Shown: positions 35,257-43,121 of the stretch, piece after piece | Layout of the letters: every line of letters starts with the position of its first letter | How positions within the stretch are numbered: the stretch's first letter is position 1 | Assembly: GCA_905188025.1 (NCBI GenBank) | Contig: CAJJKI010000002.1 | Coordinates: forward strand, 62,001-126,000 | Reading direction: 5' to 3' | Length of the DNA: 64,000 bases | DNA from: an uncultured Eubacteriales bacterium | GTDB lineage: Bacteria; Bacillota_I; Bacilli_A; RF39; UBA660 | The notes under the pieces: generated by a model | What the model was told of the DNA's origin: nothing | Database searches by the model: none | The model's input: only the letters and a program-made list of their open reading frames with translations | Translations under genes and position numbers: made by a program

Positions 35257-37203
35257 ATGTATTTTAATAATAAAGGTAATACTAATATTGATAATGAATT
35301 TAATGAAAAAAAATTTAAATTATTTCGCTTTAATTTTAGTAGTAAGAATATTTTGTTAATAGTAGTTGGAATAATTCTCTTGATATTTGGAATAGTATTT
35401 TTTGTTAGACTAGGTAGTAAGAATAGAGTTACTTATTATTTAGAGCTTAATGGAGAAGAATTAGTTACTATTTATAAGGGTAATGAATATATAGAACCTG
35501 GATATATTGGAAGAGATAGTAAGGGAAATGATCTAACTCAAGAAGTAATGATAGATAGTAATGTAGACACTAGTAATATTGGAGATTATCAGATAGTATA
35601 TACTTTACATGATAAGTCTTTAAAGAGATATATAACAGTTACTGATAAGCCAGTAGGGGCTACTTATATATATTTAAAGGGAGATAATACGATATATCTT
35701 AATATAGGTGAAGAATATAAGGAACCTGGATATTTAGTAATAGATTCTATTGATAGTAGTCTTACGGATAAAGTAGTAGTTTATAATAAGATAGATACTA
35801 GTAAGAAGGGAACTTATCAGGTAGTATATACAGTAACTAATTCTACAGGAGTTACTACTAGTGCTAAGAGAACAGTTATTGTAATGGATGGAAATATATC
35901 ACTGTCTTTAGATAATGATGGGTATACTAATAAAGAGGTTGAAATAAATATCTATATTATGGATAATTATTTTGATTATCTTTTGTTACCTGATGGTAAT
36001 AAAATAAAAGATAAGAGTTATACATATAAAGTTAGTGAGAATGGAGAATATAAGTTTATTAGTTATAATAAGACTGGTAAGGGGACAGAGTCTAGTATAA
36101 CTGTATCTAATATTGATAGAGAAGGGCCAACTGGTACATGTAGTGGAAGTTATGGAGATGGAAAAAGTAATATTATCGTAAATGCACAGGATAAGGCTGG
36201 TATAGGGAAGTACTCTATTAATAGGAATAGTTATAGTAGTAATAATATTACAGTTAATAAAGAATATAGTAAGGTAACAGTAACGGTATATGATAAGTTA
36301 GGTAATAGTAGGGATATAACATGTAATTTGAGTAAGAAGAGTACACCAGTACCATCTAGTTCTAGTAGTAGTGTTAATCCTCCGATAACTCCAGGTAGTA
36401 ATAAGAATGTTAAATATAATGTAACTAGTGACACAATTAATGTATGGATAGAAGCAGTATCTAATTATTATGTATCACATATTTGGGTAAAGGATGCTTA
36501 TAATCAAATGAAGACAGCAGTACCTAATAATTTTGGTAATGAGTTATGGAAGGCATCAGATATACTTAATAATGCTATTAATAGTCATGGATACCAAAAT
36601 AAGATTATAGTAGCAGTTAATGGAAGTGGATTCGTTTTAAAAGATACATATGACGTTGGATATTATTATGCTAATATAGCTTTTAATATGACTAGTGTTA
36701 GTCCAATAGTTATAGTGGAAGGAAAGGTACTTAGGGATATATCTAGTGGTAATATTCCTAGTAGTAAACATATTACTTATGGACTTAAGAAAGATGGATA
36801 TTTAAGCTACTATAAATATGAGAAGGGTACTAATAGTAGTAATAATATTAATACTTCAAAGAAGATTATTAGTGATGGAGTACTTAATACAATAGCATTT
36901 AATCCAGTACTTGTTGATAATGGAAATGTAGCTAGTAGTGATACTTCTCCGAATATAAGACAAGGATTTTGTCAGATAGATAAGAATAATTTTATCTTTA
37001 TTACTAATAATGATGGATCTAGAAGTAATGGATTTAGTTTTAAGAGAATGGGAGAATATATGGTTTCTTTAGGATGCAAGATGGGATTTAATCTAGATGG
37101 GGGAGGATCTACAACGTTATTATTTAAGGACAAGGATGGTAGTGTTAAGGCTTTAGTAGGTAACTCTAGAAAGATAGCAGATATAGTATATTTTCATGAA
37201 TAA
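35257..37203 (+). CDS. Membrane-anchored Ig-like protein with NAGPA/DUF2233 phosphodiester glycosidase domain
   Basis: 648 residues. One N-terminal membrane helix (about 29-49). Two DUF5011-type Ig-like domains follow (about 60-125 and 130-210: 'YIEPGYIGRDSKGNDLT' and 'YKEPGYLVIDSIDSSLT'), then a further beta module and a Ser/Pro linker near residue 365. The C-terminal 250 residues are DUF2233: 'IRQGFCQIDKNNFIFI' and the hallmark 'GFNLDGGGSTTL'. The family includes the human mannose-6-phosphate uncovering enzyme and bacterial phosphodiester glycosidases acting on wall polymers. It is monocistronic, with its own terminator. Confidence 0.85.
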   Translation: MYFNNKGNTNIDNEFNEKKFKLFRFNFSSKNILLIVVGIILLIFGIVFFVRLGSKNRVTYYLELNGEELVTIYKGNEYIEPGYIGRDSKGNDLTQEVMIDSNVDTSNIGDYQIVYTLHDKSLKRYITVTDKPVGATYIYLKGDNTIYLNIGEEYKEPGYLVIDSIDSSLTDKVVVYNKIDTSKKGTYQVVYTVTNSTGVTTSAKRTVIVMDGNISLSLDNDGYTNKEVEINIYIMDNYFDYLLLPDGNKIKDKSYTYKVSENGEYKFISYNKTGKGTESSITVSNIDREGPTGTCSGSYGDGKSNIIVNAQDKAGIGKYSINRNSYSSNNITVNKEYSKVTVTVYDKLGNSRDITCNLSKKSTPVPSSSSSSVNPPITPGSNKNVKYNVTSDTINVWIEAVSNYYVSHIWVKDAYNQMKTAVPNNFGNELWKASDILNNAINSHGYQNKIIVAVNGSGFVLKDTYDVGYYYANIAFNMTSVSPIVIVEGKVLRDISSGNIPSSKHITYGLKKDGYLSYYKYEKGTNSSNNINTSKKIISDGVLNTIAFNPVLVDNGNVASSDTSPNIRQGFCQIDKNNFIFITNNDGSRSNGFSFKRMGEYMVSLGCKMGFNLDGGGSTTLLFKDKDGSVKALVGNSRKIADIVYFHE

Positions 37204-37204
37204 A

Positions 37205-37264
37205 AAAAAGATTACTCTTGTTAAAATGAACTTTAGGGGGTTCATTTATAGAGTAATCTTTTTA
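37205..37264. terminator. Long bidirectional terminator
   Basis: AAAGATTACTCT / AGAGTAATCTTT encloses an inner stem AAATGAAC / GGTTCATTT. It lies between the convergent DUF2233 and clpP genes. Confidence 0.9.
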
Positions 37265-37273
37265 TGATATAGT

Positions 37274-37840
37274 TTATAGTATTTTATCAATGATACCATA
37301 ATCTAGAGCTTCAGGAGCAGTCATGTAATAATCTCTATCGGTATCTTTTTCAATTTGTTTGATATTTCTTTTGGTATTTTTTGATAGGATACTATTGATC
37401 TTGGTACGTAGTGAAAGGATTCTTTTGGCTACAATATCTATTTCAGTAGCTTGGCCTTTGACGCCACCGAGGGGTTGATGGATCATTACTTCACTATTGG
37501 GAAGGCAATATCTTTTACCTTTTTTACCACATGATAATAGAAATGCAGCCATAGATGCACACATACCAACACAAGTTGTTGATACATCACTTTTGATAAA
37601 GTTCATAGTGTCATATATAGCCATACCGGAAGTGATAGAACCTCCAGGAGAGTTAATATATAGAGAGATATCTTCATTGCTGATACTATCAAGGTAGAGG
37701 AGTTGAGCAATGACAACGTTAGCTAGATCATCATCTATTTCCCCACTTAATAAGATTATACGATTTTTGAGAAGACGTGAATAGATATCATAAGCACGTT
37801 CTCCCATATTATTTTTTTCAATTACTGTTGGAATTAACAT
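37274..37840 (-). CDS. clpP: ATP-dependent Clp protease proteolytic subunit
   Basis: 188 residues. Catalytic Ser in '[13 protein letters not shown]', His in '[10 protein letters not shown]', and Asp in the 'DTDRDYYM' region. N-terminal '[20 protein letters not shown]' is the usual start of ClpP. Length is normal (about 190-200). It forms a tetradecameric barrel fed by ClpX or ClpC; neither gene is in the window. TAGGTGATAAA precedes the ATG. Confidence 0.97.
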   Translation of the reverse strand: MLIPTVIEKNNMGERAYDIYSRLLKNRIILLSGEIDDDLANVVIAQLLYLDSISNEDISLYINSPGGSITSGMAIYDTMNFIKSDVSTTCVGMCASMAAFLLSCGKKGKRYCLPNSEVMIHQPLGGVKGQATEIDIVAKRILSLRTKINSILSKNTKRNIKQIEKDTDRDYYMTAPEALDYGIIDKIL

Positions 37841-37959
37841 TTTATCACCTAGTAATATTGTAGTACAAAATGATATGGTGTGATAGATAAAGGAGTCGAC
37901 AAATAATTTAGATTTATGATAAAATAATTATAGATAGATATTATATATATGGAGGTATT

Positions 37960-38502
37960 ATGAAGATAGAGAATATTAAAGTAGGGAGACTTAGATGCAA
38001 CTGCTATATATTGGATATAGATGATAGGGTATTAGTAATTGATCCAGGAGATGAATTTTCTAGGATAGAGAAAGTTATTGGTGATAGGGAAGTAGTTGGG
38101 GTTGTTATTACGCATCATCATTTTGATCATGTAGGAGCATTAGATGAAGTAGTTAATAAATATAAGTGTAAGGTATATGATGGGTATAATTTATTAGAGG
38201 GAGTTAATGAGATAGATAGATTTAAGTTTGAAGTGATATATACTCCTGGACATAAGGAAGATTTGATTACGATTTATTTTAAGGATGATAAGGTAATGTT
38301 TACGGGGGATTTTCTTTTTAAAGATAGTATTGGAAGATGTGATCTAGATGGTAGTAGCATGGATGATATGCTTAAATCTATTGATAAGATAAAGAAGTAT
38401 CCAAGGGATATAGTAGTGTATCCAGGACATGGAGTAAGTACTACTTTAGGGTATGAGATAGATAATAATATATATTTTAGAAGTGATGGAAAATATATTT
38501 GA
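37960..38502 (+). CDS. Metallo-beta-lactamase-fold hydrolase (glyoxalase II-like)
   Basis: 180 residues. The metal-binding motif 'THHHFDHVGAL' (HxHxDH), then 'YTPGHKEDLITIYF', 'VMFTGDFLFKDSIGRCDLDG' and 'VVYPGHG'. All ligands of a binuclear centre are present. Length and motif spacing match the short YcbL/GloB-like group, which hydrolyses thioesters such as lactoylglutathione or bacillithiol adducts. Exact substrate unknown. TGGAGGTATT precedes the ATG. Confidence 0.88.
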   Translation: MKIENIKVGRLRCNCYILDIDDRVLVIDPGDEFSRIEKVIGDREVVGVVITHHHFDHVGALDEVVNKYKCKVYDGYNLLEGVNEIDRFKFEVIYTPGHKEDLITIYFKDDKVMFTGDFLFKDSIGRCDLDGSSMDDMLKSIDKIKKYPRDIVVYPGHGVSTTLGYEIDNNIYFRSDGKYI

Positions 38503-38571
38503 CAAAGTGATATAGATAATTGCTTTTGTTAATGATAGTAATAGAGTATACTATGAATAGATAGGAGGATT

Positions 38572-39537
38572 ATGAAAAAGAAAAATATTTTTAAGATTGT
38601 GGGTTTGGTTATGATAGGAATTATTTTGATAGTATTAGTAGACTTTATATGTGCTAAATATTTTAGGACTAGACCACTTATTGCTAAGAAGGAGGTAGTA
38701 GCATATTATATTGATGGAGAGAAGAATACAGTGCCTTTGGAATCAGGAATAGTATATAAGTCATTATTTGCTGATGTATATTATTGTGATACGACAGTAG
38801 ATACATATGATAGTGAATATCATATGGAAAGGGAACAGAAAATAATTAGATATTATTTAAAGAAGGGGGAAGTATTTACTTGTAAGAGTTCTATTAGTTA
38901 TTATCCAGGTGATGAAGGAATAAAGAATTATGTTGATATGGATAATCCTAGTGATATGGAATATATTAAGAGTATTGCTAAAGATTTATATAATCAGAAA
39001 TTAGATGGACTGTATGATGTTAATAATAAGATGGGTGTTATGATCTATAATTTTTTAGGATATCCGATTAATACTAGATACCAAGATGTTTATATGTTTA
39101 ATATTAATGATTTTAGTAAGGATCCAATAAAACTCTTGATAGATGGATTTGATATGGCTTGGAGAAGTATTAATTATAAGTCATCACCTAGTGGTAATAT
39201 TTTTAGTTTTTATTATACTTGTGGATATAGAGATCAATGGGGTGGATATAGGAAGTATAGTGAAGAAGATTGTAAGAATAATAAGGATACAACGGGTATA
39301 TATGTATTTAGGATTAATAGTATAAATGATTATGAGAAGATTAATTTTTATAAGGAAGATAATAGTTATTTAGAGGAGTATCCAGAGAGTTATTTTAGTA
39401 TTCAAGAAGTTACTAGTGATACTGAGATGATTATTAAGATGGTACTTACTAAGAATAAACAGACAGAAGTTGATAAAATAATATATGTTAAATGGAATTT
39501 TATTACTGATAAGAGTGAGGAAATAGAATATGAATAA
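38572..39537 (+). CDS. Membrane-anchored extracellular protein, unknown
   Basis: 321 residues. A short basic start and one membrane helix (about 8-27), then an extracellular domain with several tyrosines and paired cysteines ('VYYCDTTVDTY', 'GEVFTCKS', 'YYTCGYRDQW', 'EEDCKNN') that may form disulfides. No family recognised. The stop overlaps the start of a membrane-bound HTH gene by eight bases. The pair may be a sensor and regulator. AGGAGGATT precedes the ATG. Confidence 0.7.
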   Translation: MKKKNIFKIVGLVMIGIILIVLVDFICAKYFRTRPLIAKKEVVAYYIDGEKNTVPLESGIVYKSLFADVYYCDTTVDTYDSEYHMEREQKIIRYYLKKGEVFTCKSSISYYPGDEGIKNYVDMDNPSDMEYIKSIAKDLYNQKLDGLYDVNNKMGVMIYNFLGYPINTRYQDVYMFNINDFSKDPIKLLIDGFDMAWRSINYKSSPSGNIFSFYYTCGYRDQWGGYRKYSEEDCKNNKDTTGIYVFRINSINDYEKINFYKEDNSYLEEYPESYFSIQEVTSDTEMIIKMVLTKNKQTEVDKIIYVKWNFITDKSEEIEYE

Positions 39538-40129
39538 GAGTATTGGTGATAGAATATATTCTCTTAGGAAGAAGCTAGGGTTATCTCAAGAAGAATTTGC
39601 TAATAGGATTGGTGTAACTAGACAAGTTGTTAGTAAATGGGAGATGAATCAAGTAATACCACTTACTGATAAGTTAGAGAAGATTAGTGAAGAATTTAAT
39701 ATTAGTTATGATGAGATATTAAGGGATATGGATAGTAAGAAGAAAAATAATATTATTAAATATATATTAGTATTTTTAGGGATAATTATTATAGAGATAG
39801 TAATAATTATTATATATACTTATATGTTAGATAAGAAAGATATGGAATATAAGTGTGTTGGTACTAGGACATATTATGTTGATAGGGTATATGATAGTGA
39901 TGATGATAATTATAAGTATGTAACATTTATTGATAGAGATAATCAAGTTAATAATATTAAGGTTAGAAAGATAGTAGTTAATAATATAGAAGTTGGTAAT
40001 AGATATGAATTTGTATATAGAAGTAATGATATGGATACTAGTATTGATGAGATAATTAATGATAAGATAGTTAATATTATTAAGAGTAATAAAGAGGATG
40101 AATGGATAGATATAGTTAATTGTAGATAG
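39530..40129 (+). CDS. Membrane-bound XRE-family regulator
   Basis: 199 residues. Residues 1-65 are a classic XRE HTH ('LRKKLGLSQEEFANRIGVTR' then 'QVVSKWEMNQVIPLTDKLEK'). A basic linker precedes one membrane helix (about 77-101, isoleucine-rich). The remaining 95 residues would lie outside, with a single small beta domain (a lone 'YKCVG' cysteine). An HTH tethered to the membrane with an outer domain suggests direct one-component signalling. It overlaps the upstream secreted-protein gene, whose product is the obvious candidate ligand or partner. Confidence 0.8.
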   Translation: MNKSIGDRIYSLRKKLGLSQEEFANRIGVTRQVVSKWEMNQVIPLTDKLEKISEEFNISYDEILRDMDSKKKNNIIKYILVFLGIIIIEIVIIIIYTYMLDKKDMEYKCVGTRTYYVDRVYDSDDDNYKYVTFIDRDNQVNNIKVRKIVVNNIEVGNRYEFVYRSNDMDTSIDEIINDKIVNIIKSNKEDEWIDIVNCR

Positions 40130-40207
40130 ATCATGTTTAATAGACATGATTTTTCTATGAATAGATATATGGTTAGTGGGCATACTATAGGAGAAAGGAA
40201 TGGTTAT

Positions 40208-40426
40208 ATGGAAGAGTATAAAGTAGTACCTGAGGTTATTACAGGGAAGGATTTGAATTATATAAGTGATATGTTTGAATGGAATTATATGGCTTTTAAG
40301 AGTAGTCATTTAATGATAGATAAGTGTCAGGATGAGAATATTAAGATGCTTATAGGTAAGGGAAATGAGATATTTAAGAAGAATATGGAAATGGGTTTAG
40401 GTATACTAGGAGGGAAAGATGAATAG
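40208..40426 (+). CDS. CotF-like small helical protein (first of pair)
   Basis: 72 residues from the ATG at 40208, preceded by GAAAGGAATGG; an in-frame ATG at 40133 has no such site. Two helices with 'TGKDLNYISDMFEWNYMAFKSS' resemble the start of the Coat_F/ferritin-like fold and match the small companion proteins found beside CotF homologues. The stop overlaps the next start by eight bases. No catalytic residues. Assignment is by pattern and pairing with the next gene. Confidence 0.5.
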   Translation: MEEYKVVPEVITGKDLNYISDMFEWNYMAFKSSHLMIDKCQDENIKMLIGKGNEIFKKNMEMGLGILGGKDE

Positions 40427-40742
40427 TAAGATTAGTAATCCAAAGGTAGAGGTTAGTAAAGGGATAGGATTTAATGATAAGGATTATATTACATGGCTTT
40501 TGAATATACTTAAAGAGATGGAGAAGAATTATGTTATTATGATGAGTGAAGCTAGTAATGAGAAATTATATGATAAGTATATGGAATGTTTTATTGAGAT
40601 GGCTGTATTACAAAGAGAAGTATATGAAGAAATGTTTAGACATGGATGGTATCAAGTAGAGGTAATGGAAGAAGAGAAAATACAAGAGAAGAAAGTCATG
40701 TTAGAGAGAATGTATAATGAATTAGAGATAGCTCAGGATTAG
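40419..40742 (+). CDS. Spore coat protein F-like protein
   Basis: 107 residues. 'FNDKDYITWLLNILKEMEKNY' plus 'MSEASNEKLYDKYMECF' and the ending 'EEMFRHGWYQVE' follow the Coat_F family pattern (D-x-L-x3-K, E-A-x-N, then G-W-Y). CotF is a Bacillus spore coat protein, but the fold is also common in non-sporing Firmicutes, where its role is unknown. No other sporulation gene is in the window. It ends in a terminator that overlaps the promoter of the next operon. Confidence 0.65.
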   Translation: MNSKISNPKVEVSKGIGFNDKDYITWLLNILKEMEKNYVIMMSEASNEKLYDKYMECFIEMAVLQREVYEEMFRHGWYQVEVMEEEKIQEKKVMLERMYNELEIAQD

Positions 40743-40760
40743 TAATTCCTGGCTTTTTTC
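40729..40760 (+). terminator. Terminator after the CotF-like pair
   Basis: AGC(T)CAGGA / TCCTGGCT stem with a bulged T, followed by TTTTTTC. It overlaps the 3' end of the gene. Confidence 0.65.
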
Positions 40761-40789
40761 TTGACAAATTGATATAAATAGAGTATTAT
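40761..40789 (+). promoter_or_regulatory. Consensus promoter of the Rossmann/kinase-like operon
   Basis: Perfect TTGACA (40761-40766), 17-base spacer, TATTAT (40784-40789), 28 bases before the start codon. Confidence 0.75.
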
Positions 40790-40817
40790 ATTTAGGCGAT
40801 TTACGGGGGTACTAGTG

Positions 40818-41573
40818 ATGGAAGAATATAGAAGAGTATATACAATGTCTAATGAGAATATTGGGTCATATAAAGAATTATATGATTTTGATGGAGCTAG
40901 ATTACTTACAGTACTTGGTAGTGGAGACCAGTACTTTAATAGTTTATTATATGGAGTAAGCGACGCTACGATATTTGATATTAATTATACGGCATGGTTA
41001 TATTTTAGAATTAAATATAAAGCTATAAAGATACTTAGTTATGAAGAATTTATTAAAGTATTTGTACTTAGAGATATGTATGATATAGAAGTATATAATA
41101 AGATTGTTCAAGTACTTGATTATGAAGAGATTAATTATTATGTATATTTAGTTAATTCTTTTAATAATATGATATATAGTAGTCAATGCTTTTATCCTAA
41201 TGTTATAATTACTAGTTGTGATAGTTGGAAAGATAGGGAAGAATTGAATCCTTATTTGAATAGAGATAATTATTATAAATTACAAGAGGTACTTAATAAA
41301 AGAGAGATGCCTAGGTTTGTGATAGGAAACTTTATGAATATGAAAATAGAAGATGGTTATGATATATTACTTTTATCTAATATATATGACTATATTGATA
41401 GAGATATGGATAGATATATAGAGAATGTTTATGGATATAAGGCGCAAGCTTTGGTTAATTATAGTTGGTTTTTTAATGATAGAGATAAAGAGTTTATAAG
41501 AAGAGGAATGTCTTTAGATAAAGTAAAGGGGTTAATGAAGAGTGATAATTATGTGTTATCACTTAAAAGATAG
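40818..41573 (+). CDS. Rossmann-fold methyltransferase-like protein, DUF3419-like
   Basis: 251 residues from the ATG at 40818 (GGGGG eight bases upstream). 'ARLLTVLGSGDQYFNSLLYG' is a nucleotide/SAM-binding loop. It is followed by 'ATIFDINYTAWLYFRIKYKA' and 'LSYEEFIKVF', the spacing of DUF3419/BtaA-like aminocarboxypropyl- and methyltransferases. A late 'YDILLLSNIYDYID' matches motif IV-type strands. Substrate unknown. First of three genes with two kinase-fold paralogues. Confidence 0.6.
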   Translation: MEEYRRVYTMSNENIGSYKELYDFDGARLLTVLGSGDQYFNSLLYGVSDATIFDINYTAWLYFRIKYKAIKILSYEEFIKVFVLRDMYDIEVYNKIVQVLDYEEINYYVYLVNSFNNMIYSSQCFYPNVIITSCDSWKDREELNPYLNRDNYYKLQEVLNKREMPRFVIGNFMNMKIEDGYDILLLSNIYDYIDRDMDRYIENVYGYKAQALVNYSWFFNDRDKEFIRRGMSLDKVKGLMKSDNYVLSLKR

Positions 41574-41584
41574 GAGGGTTATAT

Positions 41585-42223
41585 ATGATATACTATGATA
41601 AGAATGGCGAGTGTGTAGAATTTAGGAAAAAGAAAAATCTTGGTAAGAAAGTTTATTTAATTAATGATCAGGAATGTGTTAAGATAGGAATTGATCCTAA
41701 ACTAGTTAGTTTAGATACTTTAGAATGTATACAAGAGATGGGATTAGAAGGAGTTTATAAAGTTAGAGACTTTTTATATTCACAAGATGGGGTATTTAAA
41801 GCTTATATAATGAAATATTATAAACCAGAAGATATTAATTTTTTTGATATGGATATAGATTATACGATAGAGAATTATTTAAGACTTAAGAGAGTAGTAG
41901 AAGAATTTACTGAGAAGAAGATATTTATGGTAGATTTAAATCCTGATAATGTTATTGTTAATAGAGATGGATTAACGATAATAGATACTGATTTATATGT
42001 TATTAGTAAATTTATTTCTAGTGATAGGATAGAACTTAATAATTTAAAGGCTTTAAGATATATATTTACACAGTTATATATAGAAAATTGGGAAAAGTAT
42101 TATGGTACTGATTGTATTTTAAAAGCATATAATATATTTGAATTAAATCCTGATGCTACGGTGAAGAAATTACAAAGATATAATAGACTTGTTGATAAGA
42201 TGCATGGTTATAGGGGATTATAA
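41585..42223 (+). CDS. Kinase-fold protein (APH/protein-kinase-like), copy 1
   Basis: 212 residues. The C-lobe shows 'FMVDLNPDNVIVNRDGLTIIDTDLYV', equivalent to the catalytic loop (D-x-N-x2-N) and the metal-binding D of protein and aminoglycoside kinases. The N-lobe is short and has no clear glycine loop, so ATP use is uncertain. It is clearly paralogous to the next gene, with the same 'IYYDKNGECVEF' start (IYYDEDGNAKII there) and 'DYTIENYLRL' (DYTIYNYLRL there). It ends by overlapping the next start (TAATG). Substrate unknown. Confidence 0.6.
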   Translation: MIYYDKNGECVEFRKKKNLGKKVYLINDQECVKIGIDPKLVSLDTLECIQEMGLEGVYKVRDFLYSQDGVFKAYIMKYYKPEDINFFDMDIDYTIENYLRLKRVVEEFTEKKIFMVDLNPDNVIVNRDGLTIIDTDLYVISKFISSDRIELNNLKALRYIFTQLYIENWEKYYGTDCILKAYNIFELNPDATVKKLQRYNRLVDKMHGYRGL

Positions 42224-42903
42224 TGATATATTATGATGAAGATGGTAATGCTAAGATAATTAATAAGGGAAGAAAATTTTATCAAGTACATGATGGTGAT
42301 ATGGAATATATTAAGAGTAGTAAGATATATAGTGGAATATATCGATTAGGACTTGATAAGTGTATTAAGATACTAGATGATAAGAATAATGTTGACTTAG
42401 AAATGATGAAGACTGTTAGAGGATTAAATATAGCAGGATTATATCAACTTAGAGATTTTCTATTTAATATGGATGATAAGTTTGTAGCATATATGATGGA
42501 TTATTATAAAAGAGAGAATATAGATCTTTTTAGTCAAGGAGTAGATTATACGATATATAATTATTTGAGATTAGAGAGAGCAATGAAACTACTAGGAGAT
42601 AATTTGATATGTGTTAATGATTTACATGATGGGAATGTAATACTTACGGATAGTGAAATTATAATGATAGATATAGATAATTATTATAGAGGAGATAAAG
42701 AAGAGAAAGTTAAGAGATATAATTTAAGAAGACTTAATGAATTATTTATTACTTTATATAAATGTGATCTAGTTCATTATTATGGAAGATACTATAAGAG
42801 TGTTGAAGGAAGTATTGAAGAAGTATTTACTTCTAGTGATAAGATGGTTAAGACTTTATCAAAATATAAATGTCCAGGAGAATATTTTATGAAATGGCTT
42901 TAG
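42223..42903 (+). CDS. Kinase-fold protein (APH/protein-kinase-like), copy 2
   Basis: 226 residues, a diverged tandem copy of the upstream gene. Catalytic-loop equivalent 'CVNDLHDGNVILTDSEIIMI' followed by 'DIDNYYRGD'. The D-x2-D-x-N and D-I-D arrangement keeps the residues needed for phosphotransfer. The N-lobe again lacks a typical glycine loop, though 'KIYSGIYRLGLDKCIKILDD' could supply the ATP-lysine (K-I-L). The operon ends here. Confidence 0.6.
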   Translation: MIYYDEDGNAKIINKGRKFYQVHDGDMEYIKSSKIYSGIYRLGLDKCIKILDDKNNVDLEMMKTVRGLNIAGLYQLRDFLFNMDDKFVAYMMDYYKRENIDLFSQGVDYTIYNYLRLERAMKLLGDNLICVNDLHDGNVILTDSEIIMIDIDNYYRGDKEEKVKRYNLRRLNELFITLYKCDLVHYYGRYYKSVEGSIEEVFTSSDKMVKTLSKYKCPGEYFMKWL

Positions 42904-43066
42904 AAATATAATTTTATATTATGTTACTGGGGCTTTTTTTATTGTATAGGGAAGTTCTTTAAGAAACTAAATAGATTTTAAAAAGTATGCTCATAAATAT
43001 TGTTTATATAATAGTAAGGAAATAGAGATAGATATTTATAAATGATATGAGTGTAGAATATTATTA

Positions 43067-43096
43067 TTGACAGGTATTTATTATTTTTGATATGAT
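43067..43096 (+). promoter_or_regulatory. Promoter of fhs
   Basis: Perfect TTGACA (43067-43072), 18-base spacer, TATGAT (43091-43096), 25 bases before the fhs start. Confidence 0.7.
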
Positions 43097-43121
43097 TGTA
43101 TATAGATAGGGAGGTAGTGAG

